Source of the DNA: Neomoorella thermoacetica
GTDB taxonomy: Bacteria > Bacillota > DSM-521 > Neomoorellales > Neomoorellaceae
Assembly (NCBI RefSeq): GCF_001875325.1
Contig: NZ_MDDC01000001.1
Span: forward strand, 1-64,000
Length of the DNA: 64,000 nt
Direction: 5' to 3'
This document shows positions 9,301 to 18,677 of the stretch, in pieces. Position 1 is the first letter of the stretch. Every line of letters begins with the position of its first letter. The translations under genes were made by a program, and so were the position numbers. The notes beneath the pieces are model-generated. The model worked only from the letters and a program-made list of their open reading frames with translations. It ran no database searches and was not told where the DNA came from.

Positions 9301-9949
9301 GGAGGAACTGGAAGAACAGTACAGGGCCCTCCAGGCAGGGATAATAGAAATGGAAGGCCGGCTGCAGGGGCTGGAAGAAGAAGAACGTCAGCTCCTGCGC
9401 CGCCAGTCCCAATTGGAAGGCGGCCAGATCGCCAATATGGCCATTGTTGCCGAGACCCTGGCGGCCAGGGAAAAGGAGCTGGAGCGCCTGGAGCTGGAGG
9501 CCGGTGCCCTGGCCCTGGCCTACCGGGAACTTGCAGCTGCGGCCCGGGATTACAGCCAGGAATACCGCCGCGAGCTGGCCCTGGCTGCCAGCCGCTATTT
9601 TAACCTCTTTACGGGCCGGCAGGAGCGCCGGGTAGATATTACTGAAGATTTCCAGGTCGAAGTCAGGGAAGGAGGCGTAGCCGTAGCCCTGGCCCAGCTC
9701 AGCCGCGGCGCCCAGGACCAGCTTTACCTCTCCTTACGCCTGGCTATTGGCGACCTTCTGAGCGCTGATTTAACCCTGCCCTTTATCTTTGACGACTGCT
9801 TTGTTAACTGTGACGCTGAACGCCGCGAGCGCATCCGGGAGAGCCTGGCGGCCCTGGCCCTTGAGCGGCAGCTGCTTCTTTTATCCCACGACCCGTATTT
9901 TGCCCCCTGGGGAACCCCGGTGCAGATCGAAAGCCAGGGAACCTGTTAA
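6353..9949 (+). CDS. SbcC/YhaN-like SMC-type ATPase
   Basis: The 1198-residue ATPase partners SbcD. The Walker A is APNEKGKST at about residues 34-42 (Ala replaces the usual first Gly). The middle is a very long Ala/Glu/Leu/Arg coiled coil. A strongly hydrophobic segment at about 560-605, rich in Leu, Ala and Gly, interrupts the coil, as in Bacillus YhaN, and suggests membrane association. The C-terminal lobe has the ABC signature LSRGAQDQLYLSLRLA, Walker B LPFIFDDCF (about 1141) and LLLLSHD. The start is the ATG at 6353, which overlaps the sbcD stop; AGGGAGG lies 9 bases upstream. An in-frame ATG at 6185 is inside sbcD and gives an unrelated leader. It acts in double-strand-break end processing. 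Confidence 0.9.
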   Translation: MPAVTWRRLSLAGFGCYREQVTVTFQEGLNVLVAPNEKGKSTLVAGLEAVLFGLPNTVNPEAFGSARFANREEPDRFEGEVEFLVDGRVYAIKRQFNTNRVTIRSRGVHGWEEVWRGNHNPGAHKKIPAYVEHLTAFLGITSRELFEATFCLGQPLPEGRALSSEVQKLLSGSGGHYQDALKILAGDLRVLTRYCGDRGVGNNGRKDARLEELQAEIAALRAQQQAAGSTIEELAAVRSRLQELATEIKNVRAQLKKQQDLRAAWDRWRALQLRYKSALREQQQAAAVQERARELEQKIRRHQEQAARLYPEWAAAPAGSAGQLDRLVELEQEIARLQGEAANWEAQLRDLNEEQEALTARLQGELAAVANHPDILRDLEDLQSLQKEQEQLAGQVQELAARAEEVAAELADLPDFSVLGNSPAAVLEGLQVAARQLLEDWGRFQEQQNRCEELEAELAGDLSCFAGLPPEKEALVASYEATRIALEKEEKEAREACRRLEEQKAAYRRREEEYRREFGDLDALGEEALHAATDKPGLLAELQAREAARQAALATGSRRRQVLTLALAGAGLLAGLAAGLATGSRLFAAAVALVLGGLGCGAGAYLGRPGRDILDLTAEITALQERLAQLDANLGPWAGAAAAELGELRRRLLERERARAELAALAASLPDTAEEEAARQALEAAVKALRDFQAATAAISTRFNDVTAAYRRYLAAREEMERLAAEMEAFTIKAVGAPPPAALTVPLAGLGAPWPGLARLARLAGQAPATAGELLAWLKELDRSAWEDFLARARRWEELTARDRQVKEKREQLLQPDKEGRTALVRLAAKITGLERHIAPFTAATEAGEIAPLLEEAARIKERLAELGGQQQAAGSRVKDLRGQIQELELEAEGLREDLAALLAPVDGEAGKAMERRQGYEQLAREWLGWQEQLAGLLGEGSLEDLAAAYLDAANRTMAVLQEWQALVREHPGLPEPGGETKGEELEEQYRALQAGIIEMEGRLQGLEEEERQLLRRQSQLEGGQIANMAIVAETLAAREKELERLELEAGALALAYRELAAAARDYSQEYRRELALAASRYFNLFTGRQERRVDITEDFQVEVREGGVAVALAQLSRGAQDQLYLSLRLAIGDLLSADLTLPFIFDDCFVNCDAERRERIRESLAALALERQLLLLSHDPYFAPWGTPVQIESQGTC

Positions 9950-10092
9950 GTGCTATTTAATGCCCTCGCTTGTTCATTAAAGGGAGTGGGTACGGCGATG
10001 GCAGGTAGTGGAGGCGGCGACGCCGTTAAATAGGATTTAAACAGAGCCCCTGGACTCCGGGAGGTCCTGCGAGATATTTTCGCTACAGGCAG

Positions 10093-13000
10093 GTGTTGAA
10101 CTTGTCTTTACGTATCGTCCTGGGCCGTGCCGGGTCTGGCAAGACGCGCTTCTGCCTGGAGGAGATAAAGGCCGCCCTGGCGGAGGGGCCGGCAGGCCCG
10201 GCCCTCATTATCCTTACCCCGGAGCAGGCCACCCTGCAGATGGAACTGGATTTACATAGAGCCGTCCCCTGCCCGGGCTTCAGCCGCGCCCAGGTCTTAA
10301 GCTTTCGCCGCCTGGGCTGGCGGGTCTTCCAGGAGGCCGGCGGCGCCGCCCGGCCCCACCTGGGCGAGATGGGCAAGCGTATGGCCCTGCGGGCCATTCT
10401 CAATGCCCGCCAGGGGGATTTGACCCTTTTCGCTTCCCTGGCGGGCAGTCCCGGCTTTGTTGAGCAACTCGCCCATACCATCGCTGAATTAAAGCTCTAC
10501 CGGGTTGAGCCCGGCGAGCTCAAGCGGGTAGCCGAGCATTACCGGGAGACCGGCCGGGGGGAAACCATCCTGGGCCGCAAGCTTCACGATCTGGCCCTCA
10601 TTTACAGCGAACTGGAAAAATATCTCGCCGGCCGCTACCTGGATCCCGACGATTATTTGACTTTACTCGCCCGGCGGTTGCCGGAAGCAAGCTTTATTAA
10701 AGGAGCCCTGGTCTGGGTCGACGGGTTCAACGGTTTTACCCCCCAGGAAGAGGCCGTCCTCCAGGCTTTAATGGCCGCAGCCGGCCGGGTGACGGTCACC
10801 CTCTGCCTGGACCCGGTCTTAAGGCACCGGCAGCTGGGCGAGACGGAGCTCTTCCACCCCACCGGCGACACCTACCACCGCCTGCAGCGCCTGGCCCGGG
10901 CCGCCGGGGTTAATATCGAGGCCGACGTTTTGCTTACGGGTACGCCGCCCCGTTTCCGGGAGGCGCCGGCCCTGGCCCACCTGGAAGCCCATTTCGGCCG
11001 GTGGCCTCTGAAACCATGGCGCGGTTCCCCGGGCGGCATCCGGCTGGTAGCGGCGGCCAACCCCCGCCTGGAAGTCGAGGCGGCAGCCAGGGAGATTTTG
11101 CGCCTGGCCCGGGAAGAGAACCTGCGTTTCCGGGAAATGGCCGTCCTGGTGCGCGAGCTGGAGCCCTACCACGACCTCATTGTCAATACTTTCCGCGACT
11201 TTAACATTCCCTTTTTCATTGACCGCCGCCGGCCGGTAGGCCACTATCCCCTCCTGGAGCTGGTACGGGCGGCCCTGGAAACCGTCCTGGAAAACTGGGC
11301 CTACGATCCCGTCTTCCGCTATCTTAAGAGCGATCTGGTACCCGTCTCCCGTGAAGAAGTCGACCTGCTGGAAAATTATGTCCTGGCCCACGGCATCCGC
11401 GGCCGCCAGTGGCTGGAGGAGCGTCCCTGGCAGTTTAAAAGCCGTCGCGACCTGGAAACCCCAGGCGCGGATGAAAGGGAAGAGGCCGTAGCGGCAGCCG
11501 TCAATAGCGCCCGGGACCGGGCCACCCGGCATTTGCGGCGCTTTTACCGGGCCGTCCAGGGCCGGACGCTTACGGTGCGGGAGATTACGGCCGCTCTTTT
11601 TAGCCTGCTGCAGGAGCTCCAGGTGCCCCGGCAGCTGGAAGCATGGCACCGGCAGTCCCTGGCCGCCGGGGACCTCGATGCCGCCCAGGAACACGAGCAG
11701 GTCTGGGACGGCCTCATGGACCTGCTGGATGAGCTGATCACGGCCCTGGGGGATGCTGCCATGGAGCTGGCGGAGTATGCCGCCATCCTGGAGGCCGGCA
11801 TGGAAAGCTTGAAACTCCGGCTCATTCCCCCGGCCCTGGACCAGGTGGTGGTGGGTACATTGGACCGTTCCCGCCAGCCGGAACTTCAGGCGGCCCTGGT
11901 CCTGGGTGTGGGGGAAGGGATGCTGCCGGCGCGACTGCCGGAAGACGCCACCTTCAGCGACCGGGAAAGGGAGGAGCTGCAGGCGGCCGGGGTAGAGCTG
12001 GCCCCGGCCGGCTCGTTAAGGCTTTTCCATGAAGAGTTCCTGGCTTACCTGGCCCTGACCCGCTCACGGCGTTTTCTCTGGTTGAGCTACCCCCTGGCCG
12101 ACGCCGGGGGCCGGGCCCTGGCCCCGTCACCCCTGGTTCGCCGGCTGCGCCAGCTGCTGCCGGGTTTAGAAGAAGAAAACATTGGCCCGGATTTACCGGG
12201 CGGTGAAGCCGACCTGGTCTATCTCACCACGCCGCGCCAGGCGGCCGGCCACCTGGCCCGTATTTTAAGCCGGAGACGCCCCCTGCCCGCCCTCTGGCAG
12301 GAGGTTTACCGCTGGCTGGAGCAGGACCGGGAAAGGGAAAGGTGGCTCGCCCTCCTGGGGGGCGTCAATTACTGTAACCAGGTCGAGCCCCTGGAGCCCG
12401 GGCTTGTAGAACAGCTTTACCCCGGGCCTTTACGGAGCAGCATCTCGCGGCTGGAGACCTATGCCGCCTGCCCCTTCCGCTACTTCCTGGCCTACGGCCT
12501 CAAACTCCAGGAAAGGCAGATGTACCGGGTGGACCCGGCCGGAATGGGCCAGTTTTACCATGCGGCCTTAAAACTCTTTGTGGAAGAATTAGCGGGCAGC
12601 GGCCGCGACTGGGGCGAGGTGAGCGACGAGGAGGCGGCGGCTATCCTCAGCCGGGTGATAGAGGAACTGGCCCCGGCCCTCCAGCATGAGATTTTAAGCA
12701 GCAGCGCCCGCTACAACTACCTCCGCAAAAAGCTCGAGCAGACCCTGCAGCGGGTCCTGGAGGTCCTGAACGAGCATGCCAGGCGGGGAGAATTCCGGCC
12801 CCTGGCGGTGGAGGCCTATTTTGGTATGCGGGGAGACCTGCCGCCCCTGGTGCTGGAGGCCGTACCCGGCAGGCAGGTCATCCTGGAAGGCAGGGTGGAC
12901 CGCATCGACGTCGCCCGTTACCAGGACCGGGCCTACGTGCGGGTCATCGACTACAAGAGCAGCCAGACCGGCCTGGAACTGGACAGGGTCTACCACGGTC

Positions 13001-13581
13001 TTTCCCTGCAGCTGCCCCTGTACCTGCAGGCGGCCCTGGCAGCGGCACCGGCGCTTCTGGGTGAAGCCGCCGAACCGGCCGGCATCCTCTATTTTGCCGT
13101 CAGAAACCCCATTTTAAGGCAGCGGGCGCCGGTCCGGGAGACTGTCGAGGTGGCAAGGCTCCGCCGCCAGGCCCTGAAAATGCGCGGCCTGCTCCTGGCA
13201 GAGCCGGAGATTATCAGGCTCATGGATAAAGCAGTCGACCTGACCCCGGACCTCCTGCCCGTGCGGCTGAACAAAGACGGGAGCCTGCGGCGGGGCACGC
13301 CGGCAGCCACCCGGGAGCAAATAGCGCTGCTCCTGGCCCTGGCCCTGGCCAGGGCCGCTAGTCTGGCCGGGGACATCCTCTCCGGCCGGATAGAGATTAG
13401 CCCCTATCGCCAGGATAAGGCCACGGGCTGTGATTTCTGTCCCTACCGGCCGGTATGCTGCTTTGACCTCCAGATACCAGGAGGTACCTACCGCCGCCTG
13501 GCGCGCTTGCAAGGCGAAGACTTCTGGAAGGCAGCCCTTAGTTTCTTGACGGGGGCCGGAGGGGAAGGTGAACTGAAGTGA
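10093..13581 (+). CDS. addB: AddB, ATP-dependent helicase/nuclease subunit B
   Basis: The 1162-residue protein matches AddB. It has a P-loop GRAGSGKT at residues 11-18 and a degenerate helicase body. The C-terminal RecB-type nuclease has VIDYKSS at about 950. The four Fe-S cysteines are one in YAACPFRYFL (about 794) and three in CDFCPYRPVCC near the end. AddAB unwinds and degrades double-strand ends until it meets Chi, then makes 3' tails for RecA. It also limits phage DNA and can feed CRISPR adaptation. The GTG at 10093 is used; a TTG at 10102 with AGGTG six bases upstream is an equal alternative. The stop overlaps the addA start (TGATG). Confidence 0.93.
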   Translation: MLNLSLRIVLGRAGSGKTRFCLEEIKAALAEGPAGPALIILTPEQATLQMELDLHRAVPCPGFSRAQVLSFRRLGWRVFQEAGGAARPHLGEMGKRMALRAILNARQGDLTLFASLAGSPGFVEQLAHTIAELKLYRVEPGELKRVAEHYRETGRGETILGRKLHDLALIYSELEKYLAGRYLDPDDYLTLLARRLPEASFIKGALVWVDGFNGFTPQEEAVLQALMAAAGRVTVTLCLDPVLRHRQLGETELFHPTGDTYHRLQRLARAAGVNIEADVLLTGTPPRFREAPALAHLEAHFGRWPLKPWRGSPGGIRLVAAANPRLEVEAAAREILRLAREENLRFREMAVLVRELEPYHDLIVNTFRDFNIPFFIDRRRPVGHYPLLELVRAALETVLENWAYDPVFRYLKSDLVPVSREEVDLLENYVLAHGIRGRQWLEERPWQFKSRRDLETPGADEREEAVAAAVNSARDRATRHLRRFYRAVQGRTLTVREITAALFSLLQELQVPRQLEAWHRQSLAAGDLDAAQEHEQVWDGLMDLLDELITALGDAAMELAEYAAILEAGMESLKLRLIPPALDQVVVGTLDRSRQPELQAALVLGVGEGMLPARLPEDATFSDREREELQAAGVELAPAGSLRLFHEEFLAYLALTRSRRFLWLSYPLADAGGRALAPSPLVRRLRQLLPGLEEENIGPDLPGGEADLVYLTTPRQAAGHLARILSRRRPLPALWQEVYRWLEQDRERERWLALLGGVNYCNQVEPLEPGLVEQLYPGPLRSSISRLETYAACPFRYFLAYGLKLQERQMYRVDPAGMGQFYHAALKLFVEELAGSGRDWGEVSDEEAAAILSRVIEELAPALQHEILSSSARYNYLRKKLEQTLQRVLEVLNEHARRGEFRPLAVEAYFGMRGDLPPLVLEAVPGRQVILEGRVDRIDVARYQDRAYVRVIDYKSSQTGLELDRVYHGLSLQLPLYLQAALAAAPALLGEAAEPAGILYFAVRNPILRQRAPVRETVEVARLRRQALKMRGLLLAEPEIIRLMDKAVDLTPDLLPVRLNKDGSLRRGTPAATREQIALLLALALARAASLAGDILSGRIEISPYRQDKATGCDFCPYRPVCCFDLQIPGGTYRRLARLQGEDFWKAALSFLTGAGGEGELK

Positions 13582-16500
13582 TGGGTGAATACCAAAAGCG
13601 CTCCTGGACAGAGGAACAGCTGGCCGCCATCCAGGCGCGGCAGGCCAACCTTCTGGTGGCCGCCGCTGCCGGTGCCGGCAAAACGGCCGTCCTGGTGGAA
13701 CGGATTATCCAGCGCTTGACGGACCCGGCAGCGCCGATTAGCCTGGAAAACATGCTGGTGGTCACCTTTACCGAGGCCGCTGCTGCTGAAATGCGCCAGC
13801 GGATAGGGGCCGCCCTGGAAGCGGCCGCCGCCCGGCAGCCGGAAAATGAATTCTTAAGGCGCCAGCTGCTGCTGTTGAACCGCGCCCACATCAGCACCAT
13901 CCACTCCTTCTGCCTCTGGGTCGTCCGGACCTATTTTTACCGCCTGGACCTCGACCCGGGCTTTAAGGTCATGGACCCGGCCGAAGCCGACCTCCTGCAG
14001 CTGGAGGTTATGGACCAGGTGCTGGAAGAATGCTTTGCCGCCGAACCCGAGGGGGGACCCATAACCGACCTGGCCGACAGCCTGGGTGGTCGCGGTGATG
14101 CCAACCTGGTGGACCTGGTGCTAAAGGTCTGGCATTTTACCCGGAGCCTCCCCTGGCCGGAAGCCTGGCTGGCGGAGGCGGCGGCAGTTTACCGCCTACC
14201 TGAAGGTACCCCCCTGGAGGCGCTGCCCTGGTACCGGGAGATTAAAGAAGTAATTGCCCTGTGGTTGCAGGAAGCGGCCTATTACCTGCGCCAGGCCTCG
14301 AGGCTGGCAGCCAGTCCCGGCGGCCCGGCCGTCTACCTGGACAACCTGGAAAGGGAGGAAAGCCAGGTGGCCGGCCTGCTGGCTGAACTGGACGGCCTTA
14401 CCTGGGAGCAGCTGTGCCAGAGGCTTTTGTCCTTTACTTTCGGCAGGCTGAAAGCCGTCCGGGGCAGCAGCGTGGATGAAAGGCTGAAGGAAAAGGCCGT
14501 CCAGTACCGGGACCAGGCGAAAAAGCTATTGCAAGAGCTGCAGGAAGAATTCTGCCGCGATGAAGCTGCCATCAGGGCCGAACTGGAGCGGGCCGGGGAA
14601 CTGGTTGCAGCCCTGGTGGAGGTGGTCCGCCGCTTTGACACGGCCTTTACAAAACTGAAACGCCGCCGTGGCCTGGTGGACTTCGGCGACCTGGAGCACC
14701 TGTGCCTCCAGGTCCTCCTGGACGAAAAGGCCGCCCCCGGTGAGCTGCGGCCCTCGGCCGTAGCCCTGGAACTGCGCCGGCGCTTTGAGGAGGTGCTGGT
14801 GGACGAATACCAGGACATCAACAGCGTCCAGGACGCCATCCTGACCCTGGTCTCACGGCAGGAAGCAGCCTGCTCCTGTGCCGGGCCGGGACGGGCTTCC
14901 GGCCAGGTGGTGGACCTGCAGGCTGCCAAACCCAACCTTTTTATGGTCGGTGACGTCAAGCAGAGCATCTACCGTTTCCGCCTGGCCAACCCGGAGCTGT
15001 TCCTGGCCAAATACAGCCAGTACCCGGAAGGGGAAGGAGCTTTAAACCGCCGCATTATCCTCAAAGCCAATTTCCGCAGCTGCCAGGGGATAGTGGACGG
15101 GGTGAACTTCATCTTCCGCCAGGTCTTTTCCCGCCTGGTGGGAGAACTGGAGTATGACGCCGCCGCGGCCCTGGTGGGAAAGGCCGTCTACCCGGAGCAC
15201 CCAGCGGCGGCAACGCCGGCTATAGAAGTTTATCTCCAGGAGAGACAGCTGGAAGGAGAGGCCGGGGCAGACCCTGAAGAGGATACGGCTGGTGCCGGGG
15301 AAAGGGCGATGGAACCGGCAGGCGCGGCGGCCGGGGAAATAGACCTGGAAGAATTAACGGCCCTGGAGCGGGAGGCGTGGCTCGTAGCCCGGCGTATCCG
15401 GCAGCTGGTTCACGGGACCCCGGAACGGCCCGGGCCGGAGTTCCAGGTCTGGGACCCGGAAAGCAAAACCTACCGGGATCTAAGCTACCGGGACATAGTC
15501 ATCCTGCTGCGGGCCACCAGGGACCGGGCGCCGGTATTCCTGGAAGCCCTGCAGCAGTGGGGAATCCCTTCCTATGCCGACCTGGGCAGCGGTTACTTTG
15601 CCGCCACGGAAGTTGAAACTATCCTCTCCCTCCTGCTGGTGATCGACAACCCCCACCAGGATATCCCCCTGGCAGCCGTGCTGCGCTCCCCCCTGGTGGG
15701 GCTGACGGCTGCGGAACTGGCCCGTATCCGCCTGGCGGCCCCGGGGGAAGATTTTTTCACCGCCGTGATGAAGGCCGCCGGGGCTGGGGAGGATGGTTCC
15801 GGCCCGGGAACCGGGCAACAGGACCTTGCCGCCCGCCTGCGGGAGTTTTTAGCCCGCCTGGAGAGGTGGCGGACCATGGCCCGCCGCCAGCCCCTGGGGG
15901 ACGTTATCTGGCAGCTGTACCGGGAAACGGGGTACCTGGAGTTTGCCGGCGGCCTGCCGGGAGGCGCCCAGCGCCAGGCCAATTTACGCGCCCTCCTGGA
16001 CCGGGCGCGCCAATTCGAGGGCTTTGCCCGCCACGGCCTCTTTCGCTTTTTACGCTTTATCGAACGGCTGCGGGAGAATGCAGGCGACCTGGGTACGGCC
16101 CGCCCCCTGGGAGAAAATGAAGACGTCGTCCGGGTCATGAGCATTCATAAAGCCAAGGGGCTGGAATTCCCTGTGGTAATCGTAGCCGACCTGGGCAAAG
16201 GCTTTAACTTCCAGGAACTCACCGGCGATGTCCTCCTCCACGGCAGGCTGGGCCTCCTGCCCCTGTACTTTGATGCCGCTGCCGGCATCAAGTACCCCAC
16301 CCTGCCCTACCTGGCGGCAGCCCACCGGCTGCACCTGGAAGCTTTAAGCGAAGAGGTCCGCATTCTCTACGTCGCCATGACCAGGGCGCGGGAAAAGCTC
16401 ATCCTGGTGGGCTCGGCCAGAAATTTGCCCAAACAGGCAGAAAACTGGTGCGCCGGCCTGTTTGTTGGTGGAGAGCAGCTTCCCCCCATGCTCACGGCCC

Positions 16501-17468
16501 GGGCGCGAAGCCCCCTGGACTGGCTGGCAGCCGCCCTGGCCCGTCATGCCCACGGCGCGCCCCTGCGGCAGCTGGCGGGGATAGAGGGGGGCTATCTCCT
16601 GGATGACCCGTCTTGCTGGCAGGTAGAAGTGGTAAAGGCGGCCCTCCCTGCCGGTATGGGCGAGGTACCCTGGGAACCTGCCGCAGTTCCAGGATACAGC
16701 CCGGTAAATTCTACCGGCATGGAAGAGCAAGCACCCGGGGGAGAAGCTGACTACACCCGGCTGCGGCATGAGGTAGACCGGCGCCTTTCCTGGGTATATC
16801 CGCGGCAGCCCCTGACAGCCCTGCCGGTTAAACTGGCCGTCACCGACCTGAAGCGGCGTTTTGATGTCTTTAATGAGGGCGATACCCCCGTACGACCTGG
16901 CGGCAACGGCTTAACCCGCCGGCCCCTTTTCCTCCAGGCCAGCCAGGGCTTGACAGCCGCCGAGCGCGGTACCGCCACCCACCTGGTCCTGCAGCACGTC
17001 GACCTGAGCAAACCGGTGACGGGGGAAAGCCTGGCCGGGCTGCTGCAGGAAATGGTAGGGCGGGAGATCCTGACGCCGGAGCAGGCGGCCGCCGTCGATA
17101 CCGGCGCCATCGTCACCTTTTTTGCCGGCCCCCTGGGCCGGCGCCTCCTGGCCCGCCCGGAGCAGGTAAAGCGGGAACTACCCTTTTCCCTGGCCGTGCC
17201 CGCCGCCGAGCTCTACCCCGGCCTGCCGGCGGAAGCGGCCGCCGGCGAAATCATCCTGGTCCAGGGTATCATCGACTGCCTGGTAGAAGAGGAAGACGGT
17301 TTTTTGCTCCTGGACTTCAAGACGGGACGAGTCCCCCCCGACCCCCTGGCCGCCTACCGGGAGCAGGTGCAATTGTACGCCCGGGCAGTATCAATTATCT
17401 TTAAACGTGGTGTCAAGGAAGCCTACCTCTACTTCCTTGATGGTGGTGGAGAGTTTAAGGTATTATAA
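13581..17468 (+). CDS. addA: AddA, ATP-dependent helicase/nuclease subunit A
   Basis: A 1295-residue UvrD/RecB-type helicase with a C-terminal nuclease. Motifs in order: GAGKT at 31-35, VVTFTEAAAAEM (Ia), TIHSFC, VLVDEYQDINSVQD (Walker B, about 405), GDVKQSIYRFR, MSIHKAKGLEFPVV, LYVAMTRAREKLILVG, and nuclease LLDFKTG near 1243. It is the 3'-5' motor and cuts the 3' strand, working as a dimer with AddB. The ATG at 13581 shares one base with the addB stop. A linker at about 555-590 is rich in Glu, Gly and Ala and looks like a low-complexity insertion. No further gene is coupled downstream. Confidence 0.94.
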   Translation: MGEYQKRSWTEEQLAAIQARQANLLVAAAAGAGKTAVLVERIIQRLTDPAAPISLENMLVVTFTEAAAAEMRQRIGAALEAAAARQPENEFLRRQLLLLNRAHISTIHSFCLWVVRTYFYRLDLDPGFKVMDPAEADLLQLEVMDQVLEECFAAEPEGGPITDLADSLGGRGDANLVDLVLKVWHFTRSLPWPEAWLAEAAAVYRLPEGTPLEALPWYREIKEVIALWLQEAAYYLRQASRLAASPGGPAVYLDNLEREESQVAGLLAELDGLTWEQLCQRLLSFTFGRLKAVRGSSVDERLKEKAVQYRDQAKKLLQELQEEFCRDEAAIRAELERAGELVAALVEVVRRFDTAFTKLKRRRGLVDFGDLEHLCLQVLLDEKAAPGELRPSAVALELRRRFEEVLVDEYQDINSVQDAILTLVSRQEAACSCAGPGRASGQVVDLQAAKPNLFMVGDVKQSIYRFRLANPELFLAKYSQYPEGEGALNRRIILKANFRSCQGIVDGVNFIFRQVFSRLVGELEYDAAAALVGKAVYPEHPAAATPAIEVYLQERQLEGEAGADPEEDTAGAGERAMEPAGAAAGEIDLEELTALEREAWLVARRIRQLVHGTPERPGPEFQVWDPESKTYRDLSYRDIVILLRATRDRAPVFLEALQQWGIPSYADLGSGYFAATEVETILSLLLVIDNPHQDIPLAAVLRSPLVGLTAAELARIRLAAPGEDFFTAVMKAAGAGEDGSGPGTGQQDLAARLREFLARLERWRTMARRQPLGDVIWQLYRETGYLEFAGGLPGGAQRQANLRALLDRARQFEGFARHGLFRFLRFIERLRENAGDLGTARPLGENEDVVRVMSIHKAKGLEFPVVIVADLGKGFNFQELTGDVLLHGRLGLLPLYFDAAAGIKYPTLPYLAAAHRLHLEALSEEVRILYVAMTRAREKLILVGSARNLPKQAENWCAGLFVGGEQLPPMLTARARSPLDWLAAALARHAHGAPLRQLAGIEGGYLLDDPSCWQVEVVKAALPAGMGEVPWEPAAVPGYSPVNSTGMEEQAPGGEADYTRLRHEVDRRLSWVYPRQPLTALPVKLAVTDLKRRFDVFNEGDTPVRPGGNGLTRRPLFLQASQGLTAAERGTATHLVLQHVDLSKPVTGESLAGLLQEMVGREILTPEQAAAVDTGAIVTFFAGPLGRRLLARPEQVKRELPFSLAVPAAELYPGLPAEAAAGEIILVQGIIDCLVEEEDGFLLLDFKTGRVPPDPLAAYREQVQLYARAVSIIFKRGVKEAYLYFLDGGGEFKVL

Positions 17469-17573
17469 ACTCATACCGGCTTATTCCAGTTTAAAAAACT
17501 CATGCCTGGAGTTTTAATATTTGTGGTCGGCAAGGCACTCCTGGGATGGGGGAACTAGGCCATGATTTCATAG

Positions 17574-18380
17574 ATACTATACAAAGCTTGCAGCGTCCTG
17601 CGAAAATACGAGAGCATTCCCCGGCCCTTCGTCCTGGAACCGCCCCTGGATCGTAAGACCACGTACTTGTCCGGAGAAGACATTACCTTTGGCCTGGTGC
17701 TGGTAGGTAGAGCCATTGATTACTTGCCCTATTTTATTGTCGTCCTGCGCGAGCTGGGAGCAGCCGGGTTGGGCCGGGGAAGGAAAAAATGCTTTTTAAA
17801 GGAGGTCCTGGCTGTCAATCCTTTAAGGGGAGAGAAAGCTAGGATTTATTCCGAAGCAGACCCCCTGGTGCGTAAAATCGACATGATAATCCGGGGAAGT
17901 GATATCCCCGGCCTACTGGCAATAGAACAGCGAAATCCTCTTATTCTTGAAAACGCTGCCAGTGTTTATAGACCAAGCAGGTTGACAGTAAACTATCTCA
18001 CCATGACACGCTTGAAATATGAGGAGAGCTATGTAGACCGGGTTGAATTCCACATTCTAATCCGGAGCCTGCTGCGCCGCTTTTCCTCCCTGGCCTATTT
18101 CCATCACGGGGAAGAGCTGAAGCTGGATTTTACCGGCCTCATCGACCGGGCGCGGCAGGTCAGGCTGGTAGAGGACCATACGGCCTGGGTCGACTGGGAG
18201 CGCTTTTCCTCCCGCCAGGATACCCGCATGAAGATGGGCGGGGTGGTCGGCAAGGCGGTATATGAAGGGGACCTGGATATATTTTTGCCCCTGCTGCGTC
18301 TGGGGGAACTGGTTCATGTCGGCAAGGGGGCTGTTTTTGGGATGGGGAAGTATCAAATAAATAGAGAGCAAAATTTTTAA
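17574..18380 (+). pseudogene. cas6: Cas6-type CRISPR RNA endonuclease, N-terminally truncated
   Basis: The frame open from 17574 encodes a clear Cas6 core and C-terminus: RPFVLEPPLDRKTTYL, then LPYFIVVLRELGAAGLGRG, DWERFSSRQDTRMKMGG, and the glycine-rich end HVGKGAVFGMGKY. Full proteins of this kind have about 80-100 more residues at the front, including a conserved cysteine region; here an in-frame TAG at 17571 cuts it off and no good start exists. A GTG or TTG inside would give at most about 240 residues. Type I-C systems do not need Cas6, so this is a leftover of another CRISPR system (I-A, I-B or III). The piece at about 17522-17557 (VGKALLGWGN, then stop) resembles the same C-terminal glycine motif and may be a second remnant. 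Confidence 0.75.
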
Positions 18381-18401
18381 CAGGGAGGAATGGAAAAAGG
18401 A

Positions 18402-18677
18402 GGCCTTGTAATCGTAACCCTTATAAGCGCTGTTAGGAGCGTGGAGGGTGAGGGTTAGTGTGAGGCCAGCAGCCTTCATCTGCCCCGCTAGGAGCCTAAC
18501 GAACTTGGTAAAGTTGTCTTGCACCGCCTTTAACTGCTCGCCGTCATCTCAATAACCCAAACCCTCAAAGTCCAGGTTAACTCCTTAAAATAGTACCGCT
18601 TCTCCTATTATACCATTAACAGCGCTGGTCATGTCAGCCTCATATGTTAGCAGTGAAGAAATAGTGGCGTCACTATC
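18402..18677 (-). pseudogene. GH18-type glycoside hydrolase remnant
   Basis: Read on the minus strand, one frame gives DSDATISSLLTYEADM, a stop, GVNLDFEGLGY, a second stop, then DNFTKFVRLLAGQMKAAGL and APNSAYKGYDYKA. The core LDFEGL matches the catalytic DxxDxxE-type strand region of glycoside hydrolase 18 proteins of spore-former type (YaaH/SleL-like or stalk-domain hydrolases). Two in-frame stops and missing ends make it a dead fragment. It abuts the cas6 remnant, so both were probably left by the same rearrangement. Confidence 0.65.

Noticed and set aside
6931-9412. Long open frames antisense or out of frame within the sbcC-like gene
   Set aside because: GC-rich codon bias creates long shadow frames; the coiled-coil ATPase frame is clearly the real one.
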